Shown here: piece after piece, positions 40,847-49,043 of the stretch
How the letters are laid out: the number at the start of each line of letters is the position of its first letter
Position numbering within the stretch: position 1 is the first letter of the stretch
Assembly: GCF_937468385.1 (NCBI RefSeq)
Contig: NZ_CALBWS010000006.1
Coordinates: 1 to 64,000, forward strand
Direction of reading: 5' to 3'
DNA: 64,000 bases
Source: Neobacillus rhizosphaerae
GTDB lineage: Bacteria > Bacillota > Bacilli > Bacillales > Cytobacillaceae
Position numbers and translations under genes: made by a program
Notes under the pieces: generated by a model
What the model saw: only the letters and a program-made list of their open reading frames with translations
The model's database searches: none
Told to the model about the DNA's origin: nothing

Positions 40847-40872
40847 GCCTTTATCAATCGGATGATAAAGGC
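40847..40872. terminator. 10-bp hairpin, terminator-like
   Basis: GCCTTTATCA/TGATAAAGGC around ATCGGA, followed on the plus strand by GTTTCATTTTTA. No plus-strand gene precedes it, so it may instead shape the leader of the YkoP-like gene on the minus strand. Confidence 0.4.
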
Positions 40873-41092
40873 GTTTCATTTTTAATTTGGTAATGTAAGG
40901 ATATGAAGAAAATAATAAAAAAAGCAGGTTTTATCCCAAAAATTTATATTGATTATTTTTAGTTTACATAACTTTATTATAGTTATCTTGATTTGAATTG
41001 TACTTTAACACCACACGAAATAAAGCTCAAAAGAAATGAACTTTTCTACGCTTCTTATCATACTATGCAAAAAAGATAGTTAGGTGGAGTCT

Positions 41093-41806
41093 ATGGGAGG
41101 ATTAACATATATTGATTTCTTAGCCAAGTTTGGTGTTGGCGGAGCCCATCCAGGTGGAATCCCATTAACCAAAAACATACTTGCCAGAGAAAATATTACT
41201 AAGGACTCGTTAATTTTAGATGCAGGCTGTGGAACTGGACAAACTACTGCTTATTTGTACCAGCAGTATAACGCAAAAGTATTCGGTTTAGAAATCAATC
41301 CGATAATGGTTGATAAGGCAAAGAGCCGCTTTGAAAGCTTACAGCTTCCGATTCAATTATTTCAAGGGTCAATCGAAAAGATTCCATTCGCAGATAATCA
41401 CTTCGATTTTATCTTGTCTGAATCAGTATTAGCTTTTGTAGATAAACCAAAGGCATTAAAGGAATTTTTTAGAGTGCTAAAACCAGGTGGTCGTCTTATT
41501 GCCAACGAAATGACGATTAATAAGAGGTTAAGTCAGAAGGAAGAAAAAGAAATTAAGAACTTTTACGCATTAGATTCCTTATTATTAGAGGAGGATTGGA
41601 ATCACTTATTAGAAGTTACCGGGTTTCAAAATATTGTACTGAAGTCCCAAAGCCAAAGCATGAGTCAAGGAAACCACGCACAGGAGTTTAATTTTTCTAA
41701 TATCTTCGAACCCGAGCTTTTTGATATTCTTAATCAGCATGGAAATATGGTCCTAAAGTATCAGGATTATTTAAGCTATCGAATAATTACCTGTTCAAAG
41801 GTGTAA
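41093..41806 (+). CDS. Class I SAM-dependent methyltransferase
   Basis: ATG 41093 follows AGGTGGA; 237 aa. Motif I 'ILDAGCGTGQTTAYL', motif II acid 'VFGLEINPIM', 'QGSIEKIPFADNHFDFIL', and 'FRVLKPGGRLIANE' are those of UbiE-like enzymes. The N-terminal 'GGAHPGG' region is seen in a subgroup of Bacillus methyltransferases. Substrate unknown. Monocistronic. Confidence 0.85.
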   Translation: MGGLTYIDFLAKFGVGGAHPGGIPLTKNILARENITKDSLILDAGCGTGQTTAYLYQQYNAKVFGLEINPIMVDKAKSRFESLQLPIQLFQGSIEKIPFADNHFDFILSESVLAFVDKPKALKEFFRVLKPGGRLIANEMTINKRLSQKEEKEIKNFYALDSLLLEEDWNHLLEVTGFQNIVLKSQSQSMSQGNHAQEFNFSNIFEPELFDILNQHGNMVLKYQDYLSYRIITCSKV

Positions 41807-42035
41807 TGGATGATAGGTACGGGTACGGTTTCTCGGGTATAAGACGATTTCCAGTCTGAATTCTTCCATTTATCAGCTTCTTGTTCTTCTTTTGCTAAGC
41901 AAGTATGACTTCATACTTGCTTTTTTGTCTAGTATTTCCTATCTTTCCCCTTTCGCCTAGTTTAACCATCTAAACATATTGCTTGAGCGCATATAAAAAA
42001 AATTCCGTTAAAAAATATAGCTGAAAGGTTGGGTG

Positions 42036-42293
42036 ATGAAAATGGATAAAACGTTAGGATACCTTAGGGAAATTTTATCAAATTATACTGATGAACATTC
42101 AGATGGCAGGCGATTATTTTATAAATTGTCGGATGGCCATTATACATCCGAGGGATCTTTTGTCCGAGATTTGAACCAAAGAGAAATTCATTTTTTAAAT
42201 AAAATCCTCCCAAACGAAATTAGATATGCAAAAGAAGAACAAGACGAAAAAAGAGCCTATGAATTGAATGAAGTATACGAGCTTTTATTTTGA
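42036..42293 (+). CDS. csgA: Sporulation-specific protein CsgA-like
   Basis: The 85-aa protein matches Bacillus CsgA along its length: 'KTLGYLREILSNYTDEHSDG' at the start and 'HFLNKILPNEIRYAKEEQDE' then 'KRAYELNEVYELLF' at the end. CsgA is made in the forespore under SigG. ATG 42036 is placed 7 bases after GAAAGG; ATG 42042 is an alternative. A strong terminator follows, so it is a single-gene unit. Confidence 0.78.
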   Translation: MKMDKTLGYLREILSNYTDEHSDGRRLFYKLSDGHYTSEGSFVRDLNQREIHFLNKILPNEIRYAKEEQDEKRAYELNEVYELLF

Positions 42294-42301
42294 GGTTGAA
42301 A

Positions 42302-42333
42302 AAGATGGCAGAGATTCTGCCATCTTTTTAGGA
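42302..42333 (+). terminator. Terminator of csgA
   Basis: AAGATGGCAG/CTGCCATCTT 10-bp stem with AGATT loop and TTTTT. Confidence 0.85.
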
Positions 42334-42339
42334 AATATT

Positions 42340-42429
42340 TCATTTTTTGCAAAACTTATTTCCAAGGCAAGCGCAAGGTACGACAAAAGATGATGAAGAA
42401 TCAACCATTTTTTCGCTATGAAACGACAT
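42340..42429 (-). CDS. Possible 29-aa cysteine-containing peptide
   Basis: ATG 42429 opens 29 codons ending 'PCACLGNKFCKK'. The C-x-C-x(6)-C spacing resembles a SEC-C end. There is no clear ribosome site. It may be a real micropeptide, the relic of a SEC-C protein, or chance. Confidence 0.25.
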   Translation of the reverse strand: MSFHSEKMVDSSSSFVVPCACLGNKFCKK

Positions 42430-42468
42430 AAAATACGTTAAATTAAATTGCCCAATTTCAACAAACGG

Positions 42469-42651
42469 TTAATTTTCGTCACTAGTTTCACCTTGAGTTT
42501 GTTTTTTTAGTCTTCCTGCCTCTTTAAGTGCTTTTTTAATTATCAATTCGATTTGCGCATTGATGCTACGAAATTCATCATTTGCCCATTTTTCTACTGC
42601 ATCGTAGGATTGCTGGTCAATACGCAATAAAAATCGCTTTTTTTCAGCCAT
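42469..42651 (-). CDS. Arc-like ribbon-helix-helix protein
   Basis: The 60-aa protein 'MAEKKRFLLRIDQQSYDAVE' then 'NDEFRSINAQIELIIKKALK' has the beta-strand/helix/helix layout of Arc-type DNA-binding proteins with a polar tail. It starts 13 bases after the SPFH gene, so the two form an operon. In Bacillus, this Arc/SPFH pairing recurs, suggesting the small protein partners or regulates the SPFH protein. Confidence 0.75.
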   Translation of the reverse strand: MAEKKRFLLRIDQQSYDAVEKWANDEFRSINAQIELIIKKALKEAGRLKKQTQGETSDEN

Positions 42652-42663
42652 CAAACCACAACC

Positions 42664-43563
42664 TTAGTAAATTGTTCCTGTATTAATCACTGGTTGGCTA
42701 CCCTTTTCAGAAACTAATGCAACCATTAAATTATTGACCATTTGAGCTTTCTTTTCTTCATCCAATTCGACAATCCCTTCCGTACTTAACTGATCAATGG
42801 CTGATTTCACCATAGAAACAGCCCCTTCAACAATTACCTTCCGTGCTGCCAACACCGCCTTCGCCTGTTGTCTCTGAAGCATCGCATGAGCAATTTCACT
42901 TGAATAGGCTAGGTGCATTATCCTTGCTTCGATAATTTCCACACCGGCCAAACCCAGTCTTGTTTGCAAATCCTTCGTTAACTCATCTCCTACCTCATCT
43001 GAATGCTGCCTTAATGAAATTTCATAGTCATTGTTAAAGTTATCATAGGGGTACTGACTGGCAATATGTCGCAATCCTGTTTCACTTTGTGTATGGACAA
43101 ACTCTTTATAATCTTCCACCCCGAAAACCGCTTTGGCAGTATCAGACACTTTATAAACCACAACAGCTGCAATTTCAATCGGATTTCCTTCTAAGTCATT
43201 TACCTTTAACTTATCACTATTAAAATTAATAACCCGAAGTGAGACCGTTTTTCTAATAGTTAAAGGTAATGTCAACCAAAAGCCTTCATGCTTAATTACA
43301 CCTAGATAACTGCCGAATAATGTAAATACTTTTGCTTGATTAGGCTGAATAATTGTTAAACCTGAAAGGAGCAGAATTGTGATTAAAGCACACAAAATTG
43401 CTGATAATAACCAAATAAAGTTTTCACTTAGTACAAATTGATTAAAACTGATGACAGTCATTGCCGCACATAAAAGTAATAGCAATAACCCCAAGAAACC
43501 ATTTATCTTGCCTATATTTTTCTCGTTCAAACCAACCACTCTCCATTTAGTTATTTTTTCCAT
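42664..43563 (-). CDS. SPFH domain (stomatin/prohibitin-like) membrane protein
   Basis: The 299-aa protein has two N-terminal membrane segments ('[18 protein letters not shown]', '[18 protein letters not shown]'), then an SPFH domain ('[20 protein letters not shown]', '[20 protein letters not shown]') and an alanine/glutamate-rich oligomerisation helix ('[20 protein letters not shown]'). SPFH proteins scaffold membrane microdomains. Cargo is unknown. Co-transcribed with the Arc-like protein. Confidence 0.88.
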   Translation of the reverse strand: MEKITKWRVVGLNEKNIGKINGFLGLLLLLLCAAMTVISFNQFVLSENFIWLLSAILCALITILLLSGLTIIQPNQAKVFTLFGSYLGVIKHEGFWLTLPLTIRKTVSLRVINFNSDKLKVNDLEGNPIEIAAVVVYKVSDTAKAVFGVEDYKEFVHTQSETGLRHIASQYPYDNFNNDYEISLRQHSDEVGDELTKDLQTRLGLAGVEIIEARIMHLAYSSEIAHAMLQRQQAKAVLAARKVIVEGAVSMVKSAIDQLSTEGIVELDEEKKAQMVNNLMVALVSEKGSQPVINTGTIY

Positions 43564-43626
43564 CTCTCATCATTATGATATCACTTTAATATCAAAAAAA
43601 ACAACCCTAAATCCGGCAAAATAAAA

Positions 43627-43653
43627 AAAGCCAGCAAAATTTTGCCAGCTTTA
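43627..43653 (-). terminator. Terminator of the YitT gene
   Basis: Minus-strand AAGCTGGCAAAA/TTTTGCTGGCTT, a 12-bp stem with two G-U pairs that exist only on this strand, followed by TTTT. Confidence 0.7.
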
Positions 43654-44568
43654 ATGAATGTCTCTTTTCTTAAATCTTCCTCCACGAACTTCTGCGATAT
43701 CCGCAACCGCTAAAAAGGCACTATCGTCATTTTCGGTAACGATTTCCTTCAATTTTGCTTCTTCAAGACGATTGATAACGCAAAATATTACTTTTTTATT
43801 ATCACCTGAATAGGCTCCTTCGCCATTAATATACGTTACGCCTCGACCAAGACGATTCATAATGGCATCGCCAATTTGTTTGGCATTGTCACTAATAATC
43901 CAAACTGATTTGGATTCATCAAGGCCTGTAATGGTGATATCAATCGTTTTGTAAGCGACAAAATAGGCAATTAACGAATACATCGCCCGGTCCCATGTAA
44001 AAACAAAACCGGCACACCCTAGAATAAAGAGATTAAAAAACATGATGATTTCCCCAACGGAAAAAGGAAGTTTATTATTAAAAAGAATGGCAAGAATTTC
44101 AGTTCCATCTAAGGAGCCGCCATATCGAATGACCATTCCGACACCAATTCCGAGGACAATTCCACCGAATACGGTTGCAAGGAGTATATCTTGAGTAAAG
44201 GCTGGAACTGGATGGAGTAAAGTAGTACCGATCGAAAGAACGATAATACCATAAAGGGTAGATAGAGCGAATGTTTTTCCGATTTGCTTGTAACCAATGA
44301 AGAAAAAAGGAATATTAAGGATAAAAAGGAAAATTCCTAGTTTCCATCCCGTAATATAGGAAAGCATGATGGAAATACCGGTAATCCCGCCATCAATAAC
44401 ATTATTGGGAACGAGAAATATTTCGAGTCCCACTGCCATTAGCATGGCACCTATTGTTATTAATAGTACCCGTTGAAAAATCTTTCGTTTCGTCAATCTG
44501 CGATGCTGAATTTTTGCCATGATTGCTTCCTGCTGTTCGATCAGAGTTAATTCTTGTGTTCCTGTCAT
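43651..44568 (-). CDS. YitT family membrane protein (second paralogue)
   Basis: The 305-aa protein has a cytoplasmic ~30-residue extension, then the family signature 'LEIFLVPNNVIDGGITGISI', five to six membrane segments and a DUF2179 end ('SVWIISDNAKQIGDAIMNRL', 'VTENDDSAFLAVADIAEVRG'). It is somewhat longer than the paralogues at 12238 and 52552. Role unknown. Monocistronic with its own terminator. Confidence 0.88.
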   Translation of the reverse strand: MTGTQELTLIEQQEAIMAKIQHRRLTKRKIFQRVLLITIGAMLMAVGLEIFLVPNNVIDGGITGISIMLSYITGWKLGIFLFILNIPFFFIGYKQIGKTFALSTLYGIIVLSIGTTLLHPVPAFTQDILLATVFGGIVLGIGVGMVIRYGGSLDGTEILAILFNNKLPFSVGEIIMFFNLFILGCAGFVFTWDRAMYSLIAYFVAYKTIDITITGLDESKSVWIISDNAKQIGDAIMNRLGRGVTYINGEGAYSGDNKKVIFCVINRLEEAKLKEIVTENDDSAFLAVADIAEVRGGRFKKRDIH

Positions 44569-44787
44569 TATCTGGCCCCTTTCAATATAAACTTCTAATT
44601 ACATTATAACGAACCTCGGACTTGATTAATAATATTATGCTTTTTTTAATTGCTTAGAAAGAGAAACTGCCCTGTTGTCAGGAAACTGTTTGTATTATTA
44701 TCTTCTTTTGAATAGCAAGGAAGAATGAACTTCATTAAAAAAATAAAAAGAAGCTACCTCTTTTCTGAAGTAACTCCTTAGTGGTAA
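44569..44787. other. Intergenic region upstream of the YitT gene
   Basis: It holds the minus-strand YitT promoter and no gene that I can support. It ends where the inverted-repeat element begins. Confidence 0.5.
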
Positions 44788-45300
44788 TAACATCTTAGGG
44801 GACCCAACCATGACATCAGCCAATTTAATAATCAAAATCCGTTTCCTTTTTAGTCAAATAACAATCTAAAAGGGAAACCTTGAAAAATCCACTGATGTGT
44901 GTTTGTTCCGTTTAAGGAATTAATTCACATGTGATTTAATGGAATTCAAATTCCTAAAAGAAACAAATCTTTGATTTGAAACCAATTGAGACTCTTACTC
45001 CATCATTTGGATTTGCAGCTTCTTGGCAATGTAGCTATTTGGGTTAGGGTTTTGATTGATTACATCGAAACAAAATTATTCTTGTATCAGATGTAATAAT
45101 CTATAAATCCTCAACTTATTCCTTTGATAGTGAATACTCTTGAAAACACAACTACCACTATGAGAGGATTTTGTTTTGGATTTATGCCTTTCCAATGTAG
45201 CTGTTACATCGCTCCACCTACCGAATGATTGTAAAGGAATAACCTTACTACTCGTTCACTAACGGAACGAACACTTATGGTTGAGCCTCCTAAGATGTTA
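44788..45300. mobile_element. MITE-like element, 513 bp with 24-bp terminal inverted repeats
   Basis: The left end TAACATCTTAGGGGACCCAA (44788 onward) and the complement of the right end (TAACATCTTAGGAGGCTCAA, reading inward from 45300) match at 21 of 24 positions. The interior carries no reading frame. No clear target duplication is seen. This is the layout of a non-autonomous or decayed insertion sequence. Confidence 0.55.
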
Positions 45301-45415
45301 ACTTGAATATTATCTTTTATAACCTTATTGTAACACGGAATATTTCGAATTTACCCAAAACTTGTTACAAAACTGTGAATTTTGAAGATGGATCATAAAA
45401 AATCGCCATTGGCTG

Positions 45416-46021
45416 TTAATCCACAATTGGATTATTATAATTGTCCTTCACAGGAATATGGTTTTCTTTTATTTTATCCTCAATTTTCCATCTATGATCC
45501 CTCAGGTAATCATTATACAGAAGGGTTACTTTACCGCCATCCCCTTTCTCAAATTTATATTGAAATAAACCAGTGGTGCCTTGGTGGTTTCGATAAACGA
45601 CATGAACTTTTGTTATTTCATCCCATTTATATTCAGTTTCCTTTAAGCTTGTCAAAGCATTATAATGGATACCTTCTTCATCCAAATAATAGTAATTCGT
45701 TAAGCTCAAGGCAAATGCTGGAATACTTGCAATCAATAATATCCCTGTTATCCATTTTAAAGCACGCCCTTCCCAGCGCTCTCTAAAAATTAAATAAAAA
45801 GTAAATACAACTGCGATAAACAACATTCCACACATAAACGTTATATAAGCGGATAATGGAGTCGAAAAAAACCATTGGGACCTTGAATAGTAAACCAGAC
45901 TCTGAAAGGATGCCACCACTACAAAAGGAACAAACAAACTGCTTATGTATAAAATTATGGTATAGGCAACTAATTTGACATGATGATCATCAGCTACTTC
46001 TTTTCTTTTAAATAAGATCAA
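45416..46021 (-). CDS. Membrane protein with C-terminal PH-like domain
   Basis: The 201-aa protein has four membrane segments ('AYTIILYISSLFVPFVVVAS', 'AYITFMCGMLFIAVVFTFYL', 'WITGILLIASIPAFALSL') followed by a ~70-residue soluble end that starts 'NYYYLDEEGIHYNAL' and 'EYKWDEITKVHVVY', a bacterial PH-like pattern. The opposite-strand frame at 45382-45786 is a shadow. Function unknown. It stands alone. Confidence 0.65.
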   Translation of the reverse strand: MILFKRKEVADDHHVKLVAYTIILYISSLFVPFVVVASFQSLVYYSRSQWFFSTPLSAYITFMCGMLFIAVVFTFYLIFRERWEGRALKWITGILLIASIPAFALSLTNYYYLDEEGIHYNALTSLKETEYKWDEITKVHVVYRNHQGTTGLFQYKFEKGDGGKVTLLYNDYLRDHRWKIEDKIKENHIPVKDNYNNPIVD

Positions 46022-46296
46022 AAATTATCTCTCCTTTATGTATGATACATCTTCTTATGATTTCTATTTTACCTTATAATTGCCAATATTTAAATTATTC
46101 TACGAAAATTCGAAGTAAAAGTTCCACTTCCTATTAGATCCCTCAACAGTTTTTATTTCACGGCTGCTAATTTCTCGGGAGTTTCCAACTGATTGGAAAA
46201 AGTTTTTACACGAAACTTATTTAAAATACATATGCATTCATTATTTTGGCATACTACTTTTGTATTGAAATCTTAATAAGAAAGAAGGAGTTTTAG

Positions 46297-46500
46297 ATGA
46301 CTGTAGGAACACAAGTAAAACAAGCATTAGCTGGCTTAAAAAGTGCCCAGGCAAGTTTTGAAACCTTTGCACTCGCAACTGATAATCAAAATGCCAAACA
46401 AATTTATCAGCAGGCAGCACAACAAACTCAAACAGTTCTTGACAGCGTTGAGCCACGTCTACAAGAAATTTTAGCTGAAGAACCACAATACAACCAATAA
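46297..46500 (+). CDS. DUF1657 protein, copy 1
   Basis: The 67-aa protein 'MTVGTQVKQALAGLKSAQAS', 'FETFALATDNQNAKQIYQQA', then a glutamine/glutamate-rich helix, is a stand-alone DUF1657 domain: helical, soluble, spore-linked, of unknown biochemical role. It has an excellent ribosome site (AGAAGGAG). A -10-like CATACTA (46250-46256), as used by forespore sigma factors, lies ~40 bases upstream. First gene of an operon with a second DUF1657 and a DUF421 protein. Confidence 0.85.
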   Translation: MTVGTQVKQALAGLKSAQASFETFALATDNQNAKQIYQQAAQQTQTVLDSVEPRLQEILAEEPQYNQ

Positions 46501-46587
46501 TGGTTAGAATAGGTTGGCGATTCTGCCAACCCATTTTTCATTTCATCAACAAATTTCCGTATCACTTAATGAAAGGAAGTCTGCCAT

Positions 46588-46794
46588 GTGACAGTCGCTT
46601 CAAATGTAATGCAATGTCTTTCTACAATAAAAGGAATTGAAGCACAGTTATCCTCCCTCGCCTTAAATTCTCTTGAGGAGGAAGCAAAGGCCGTATTCCA
46701 TGAAACAGCATTAACGATTGCTAATGTTAAAAAAGACCTACAATACCGTGTTTTAGAACTTGAACGTCAGGAACCGCAGTATAAAGGTTCATAA
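46588..46794 (+). CDS. DUF1657 protein, copy 2
   Basis: GTG 46588 follows GAAAGGAAG. The 68-aa product 'MTVASNVMQCLSTIKGIEAQ' ... 'ELERQEPQYKGS' is a paralogue of the gene at 46297, with the same E-P-Q-Y ending. It lies 20 bases before the DUF421 gene. Confidence 0.85.
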   Translation: MTVASNVMQCLSTIKGIEAQLSSLALNSLEEEAKAVFHETALTIANVKKDLQYRVLELERQEPQYKGS

Positions 46795-46813
46795 TGATTT
46801 GAGGTGAAAAATA

Positions 46814-47674
46814 ATGCCAGGTTGGGTTTTTATTATTACTCGGTCGTTGATTTTTTTGCTGCTCTTATTTATTACAACAAAAATACTTGGAAAGAAACAA
46901 ATCTCAGAACTCTCTTTCTTTGAGTACGTTGCAGGAATTACAATTGGAAGTATTGCCGGTGAAGTAGTTACAGGACTTGAGTCTAACTTGTATCATGGTG
47001 CCCTGGCTATTATCGTATTTGGATTTATTACTTTTTTGGTGAACTTTTTATCAATAAAAAGCAAAAAATTCAGTGATTTCGTTGAAGGAAAAGGCACTGT
47101 CGTTATAAAAGATGGGAAAATATTAGAGAACAATTTAAAAAAGGAAAAATATACGATTGACGAACTTTCGGCTCTGCTTCGCGCAAAGGATATTTTCCAA
47201 TTCACAGACGTTGAATTTGCTGTTTTGGAACCGCGAGGAAATCTAAGTGCCTTATTAAAAAAGGAAAACCGGCCGCTTACACCAAAAGATTTGCAAATGA
47301 AAATGGGGAAAGAGAGAGAGCCTCAAACCGTTATTATGGATGGAAATATCATGGATGAACCATTAAGGTGTGCTGGAAAAGGAAGAGGCTGGCTCTATAC
47401 TGAGTTAGAAAAATTAGGAGTTACCCTTGATAATGTTTTTCTTGGGCAAGTAGATTCATATGGGGGAGTAACCGTTGATCTTTATGATGATAAAATCCAA
47501 GTACCTGAAGCAGCTCAACGCCCTCTCTTAATGGCGACACTAAAAAAAACCCAAGCTGATTTAGAAATATTTTCACTTGAAACCGAATGTGATAAATCAA
47601 AAGCGATGTATATGAAAAATGCTGTAATTTTACAGGAAGCCATTGAAAAATTAACCCCCTTTCTTATTGGATAA
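46814..47674 (+). CDS. DUF421 (YetF-like) membrane protein with C-terminal DUF1657-like domain (2Duf type)
   Basis: The 286-aa protein has three N-terminal membrane segments ('VFIITRSLIFLLLLFITTKI', 'YVAGITIGSIAGEVV', 'ALAIIVFGFITFLVNF'), the YetF/DUF421 soluble domain ('FVEGKGTVVIKDGKILENNL', 'YTIDELSALLRAKDIF'), and from ~235 a helix pair 'LMATLKKTQADLEIFSLETE', 'KSKAMYMKNAVILQEAIEKL' that looks like DUF1657. This is the architecture of the 2Duf protein of spoVA-2mob operons, which raises spore heat resistance. No spoVA genes lie here. Confidence 0.85.
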   Translation: MPGWVFIITRSLIFLLLLFITTKILGKKQISELSFFEYVAGITIGSIAGEVVTGLESNLYHGALAIIVFGFITFLVNFLSIKSKKFSDFVEGKGTVVIKDGKILENNLKKEKYTIDELSALLRAKDIFQFTDVEFAVLEPRGNLSALLKKENRPLTPKDLQMKMGKEREPQTVIMDGNIMDEPLRCAGKGRGWLYTELEKLGVTLDNVFLGQVDSYGGVTVDLYDDKIQVPEAAQRPLLMATLKKTQADLEIFSLETECDKSKAMYMKNAVILQEAIEKLTPFLIG

Positions 47675-47682
47675 AGTAAAAA

Positions 47683-47712
47683 TCCTTATCAACGAAGATT
47701 GATAAGGATTCA
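47683..47712 (+). terminator. Terminator of the DUF1657/DUF421 operon
   Basis: AATCCTTATCA/TGATAAGGATT 11-bp stem with an 8-base loop; AATATTTTTA follows. Confidence 0.75.
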
Positions 47713-47718
47713 ATATTT

Positions 47719-48705
47719 TTATGAGCTTATTCTGTTGTTAGTTATTGATATGGAAATCGTGGCTGGAGCACTTTTGTGTGAAATATAGCTATGCAACACC
47801 ATACCAACCATTACTAATCCCATGCCACTCCACGATAAAGCATTCGGGAATAAGGAATTTAAAAGGAACAATTCACCAATAACCGCAAATAACACTTCCA
47901 TCGATTGAGTTGCTTCAACTGCAGCTAATTTTTTCATATCCCCTCTTACAAGATCTGTAGCATGAAAGAAGAGTATGGTTGCGATGACACCTGAAGAAAT
48001 GGCAACCAGACTGGATTGGATGGATTGCCCTATACTAGGTGGTCCCACAGTTAGTAATCCGTATATGGATAAAACAAACCAAAAAGGCAAACTCGCTAAC
48101 GTCATTCCTAAAACTCGTTGAAAAACATCGAGACGGCCCCCACATAGATCCATCATTTTACGATTTCCCAGCGGATAAGCAAATGATGCTATGATAACAG
48201 GAAGCACACCTAGAGAGATGTCAGCAATCGATAAATGATTGGCTTGCTGCCATTGCATCAAGATGATTCCTAGCAGAATGATTGATGACATAGCCATACC
48301 TTTAAAAGGAATTTTTCCTTTTAATTGAATGGGCCCCTTTTCAGTCATAACCTTTTCGTAAAAAAGTGGAGCAAGAAGTGATCCGGAGATAATCGTTATT
48401 TGCCAAGTGGCGGCGATTAACCACCCAGGTGCATAGGCCGCAGAAAAACATATAGGAGCATAAAACAACCCAAAACCAATTGAGCTCCATACGAGCCACG
48501 CTATCGGGCTACTTTTCATTTCAAAAAGCAATGAATTTAAATTTTTTCGTCCGATTACGATGATAAAAAGAAAAGGAACCATAAAGAAATAGCGTAATGA
48601 TGCACTCCAAATCCAGCTGCCACCCGCTAAATCCATCGATCTGTTTAATATAAAGGTAAAGGCAAAAAAGAAAGCAGCAAAGATGCCTAATATGATCGGT
48701 CGCAT
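47719..48705 (-). CDS. EmrE-like multidrug/DMT superfamily transporter
   Basis: The 328-aa protein has about ten membrane segments in two EamA-like halves ('FILNRSMDLAGGSWIWSASL', 'YAPGWLIAATWQITIISGSL', 'FHATDLVRGDMKKLAAVEAT'). That matches the 'multidrug resistance efflux transporter' branch of the DMT superfamily. Substrate unknown. It is followed in the same direction by nothing and preceded by the DUF2164 gene, 15 bases away, likely in one operon. Confidence 0.8.
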   Translation of the reverse strand: MRPIILGIFAAFFFAFTFILNRSMDLAGGSWIWSASLRYFFMVPFLFIIVIGRKNLNSLLFEMKSSPIAWLVWSSIGFGLFYAPICFSAAYAPGWLIAATWQITIISGSLLAPLFYEKVMTEKGPIQLKGKIPFKGMAMSSIILLGIILMQWQQANHLSIADISLGVLPVIIASFAYPLGNRKMMDLCGGRLDVFQRVLGMTLASLPFWFVLSIYGLLTVGPPSIGQSIQSSLVAISSGVIATILFFHATDLVRGDMKKLAAVEATQSMEVLFAVIGELFLLNSLFPNALSWSGMGLVMVGMVLHSYISHKSAPATISISITNNRISS

Positions 48706-48720
48706 TGAACAATTCCCTTC

Positions 48721-49026
48721 TTACTTCAATTTCTTTTCCAATGAAAAAAGATCCTCTTCCATTGCAGCATTTCTTTGCTCCATTATTTTGCGAGCGTCCC
48801 TTATCGCTTCATTGTAAAAGTGTGGTCCTAATTGATTTTTAAAAAACTCATATGCATTTTCAGCAGCAATCAAGCCAATCTCCTCATCTCTTTCTTCATA
48901 GAAAAAACGTTGAATTTCGGTTATCATACTGTCTTTTTGTTGTTTCGTAAATTGAATAAACAGAACAACCGCTCCTTTTTCATACCGATATAGTGTTATT
49001 TTCCTTGAAAAAAGGGAAACCATCAA
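48721..49026 (-). CDS. DUF2164 family protein
   Basis: The conserved part 'FTKQQKDSMITEIQRFFYEE', 'RDEEIGLIAAENAYEFFKNQ', 'LGPHFYNEAIRDARKIMEQR' is a DUF2164 domain of about 80 residues, of unknown function. The open frame reaches ATG 49026, but homologues begin near 48963. There AAAGGAG is 8 bases before a CTG codon and no ATG/GTG/TTG is available, so the start may be non-standard. Likely co-transcribed with the transporter. Confidence 0.7.
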   Translation of the reverse strand: MMVSLFSRKITLYRYEKGAVVLFIQFTKQQKDSMITEIQRFFYEERDEEIGLIAAENAYEFFKNQLGPHFYNEAIRDARKIMEQRNAAMEEDLFSLEKKLK

Positions 49027-49043
49027 GTAGTTTCCCTTTAAAA

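Noticed and set aside
45382..45786. Plus-strand 134-aa frame
   Set aside because: It is antisense to the membrane protein at 45416-46021, which has better composition and membrane segments.
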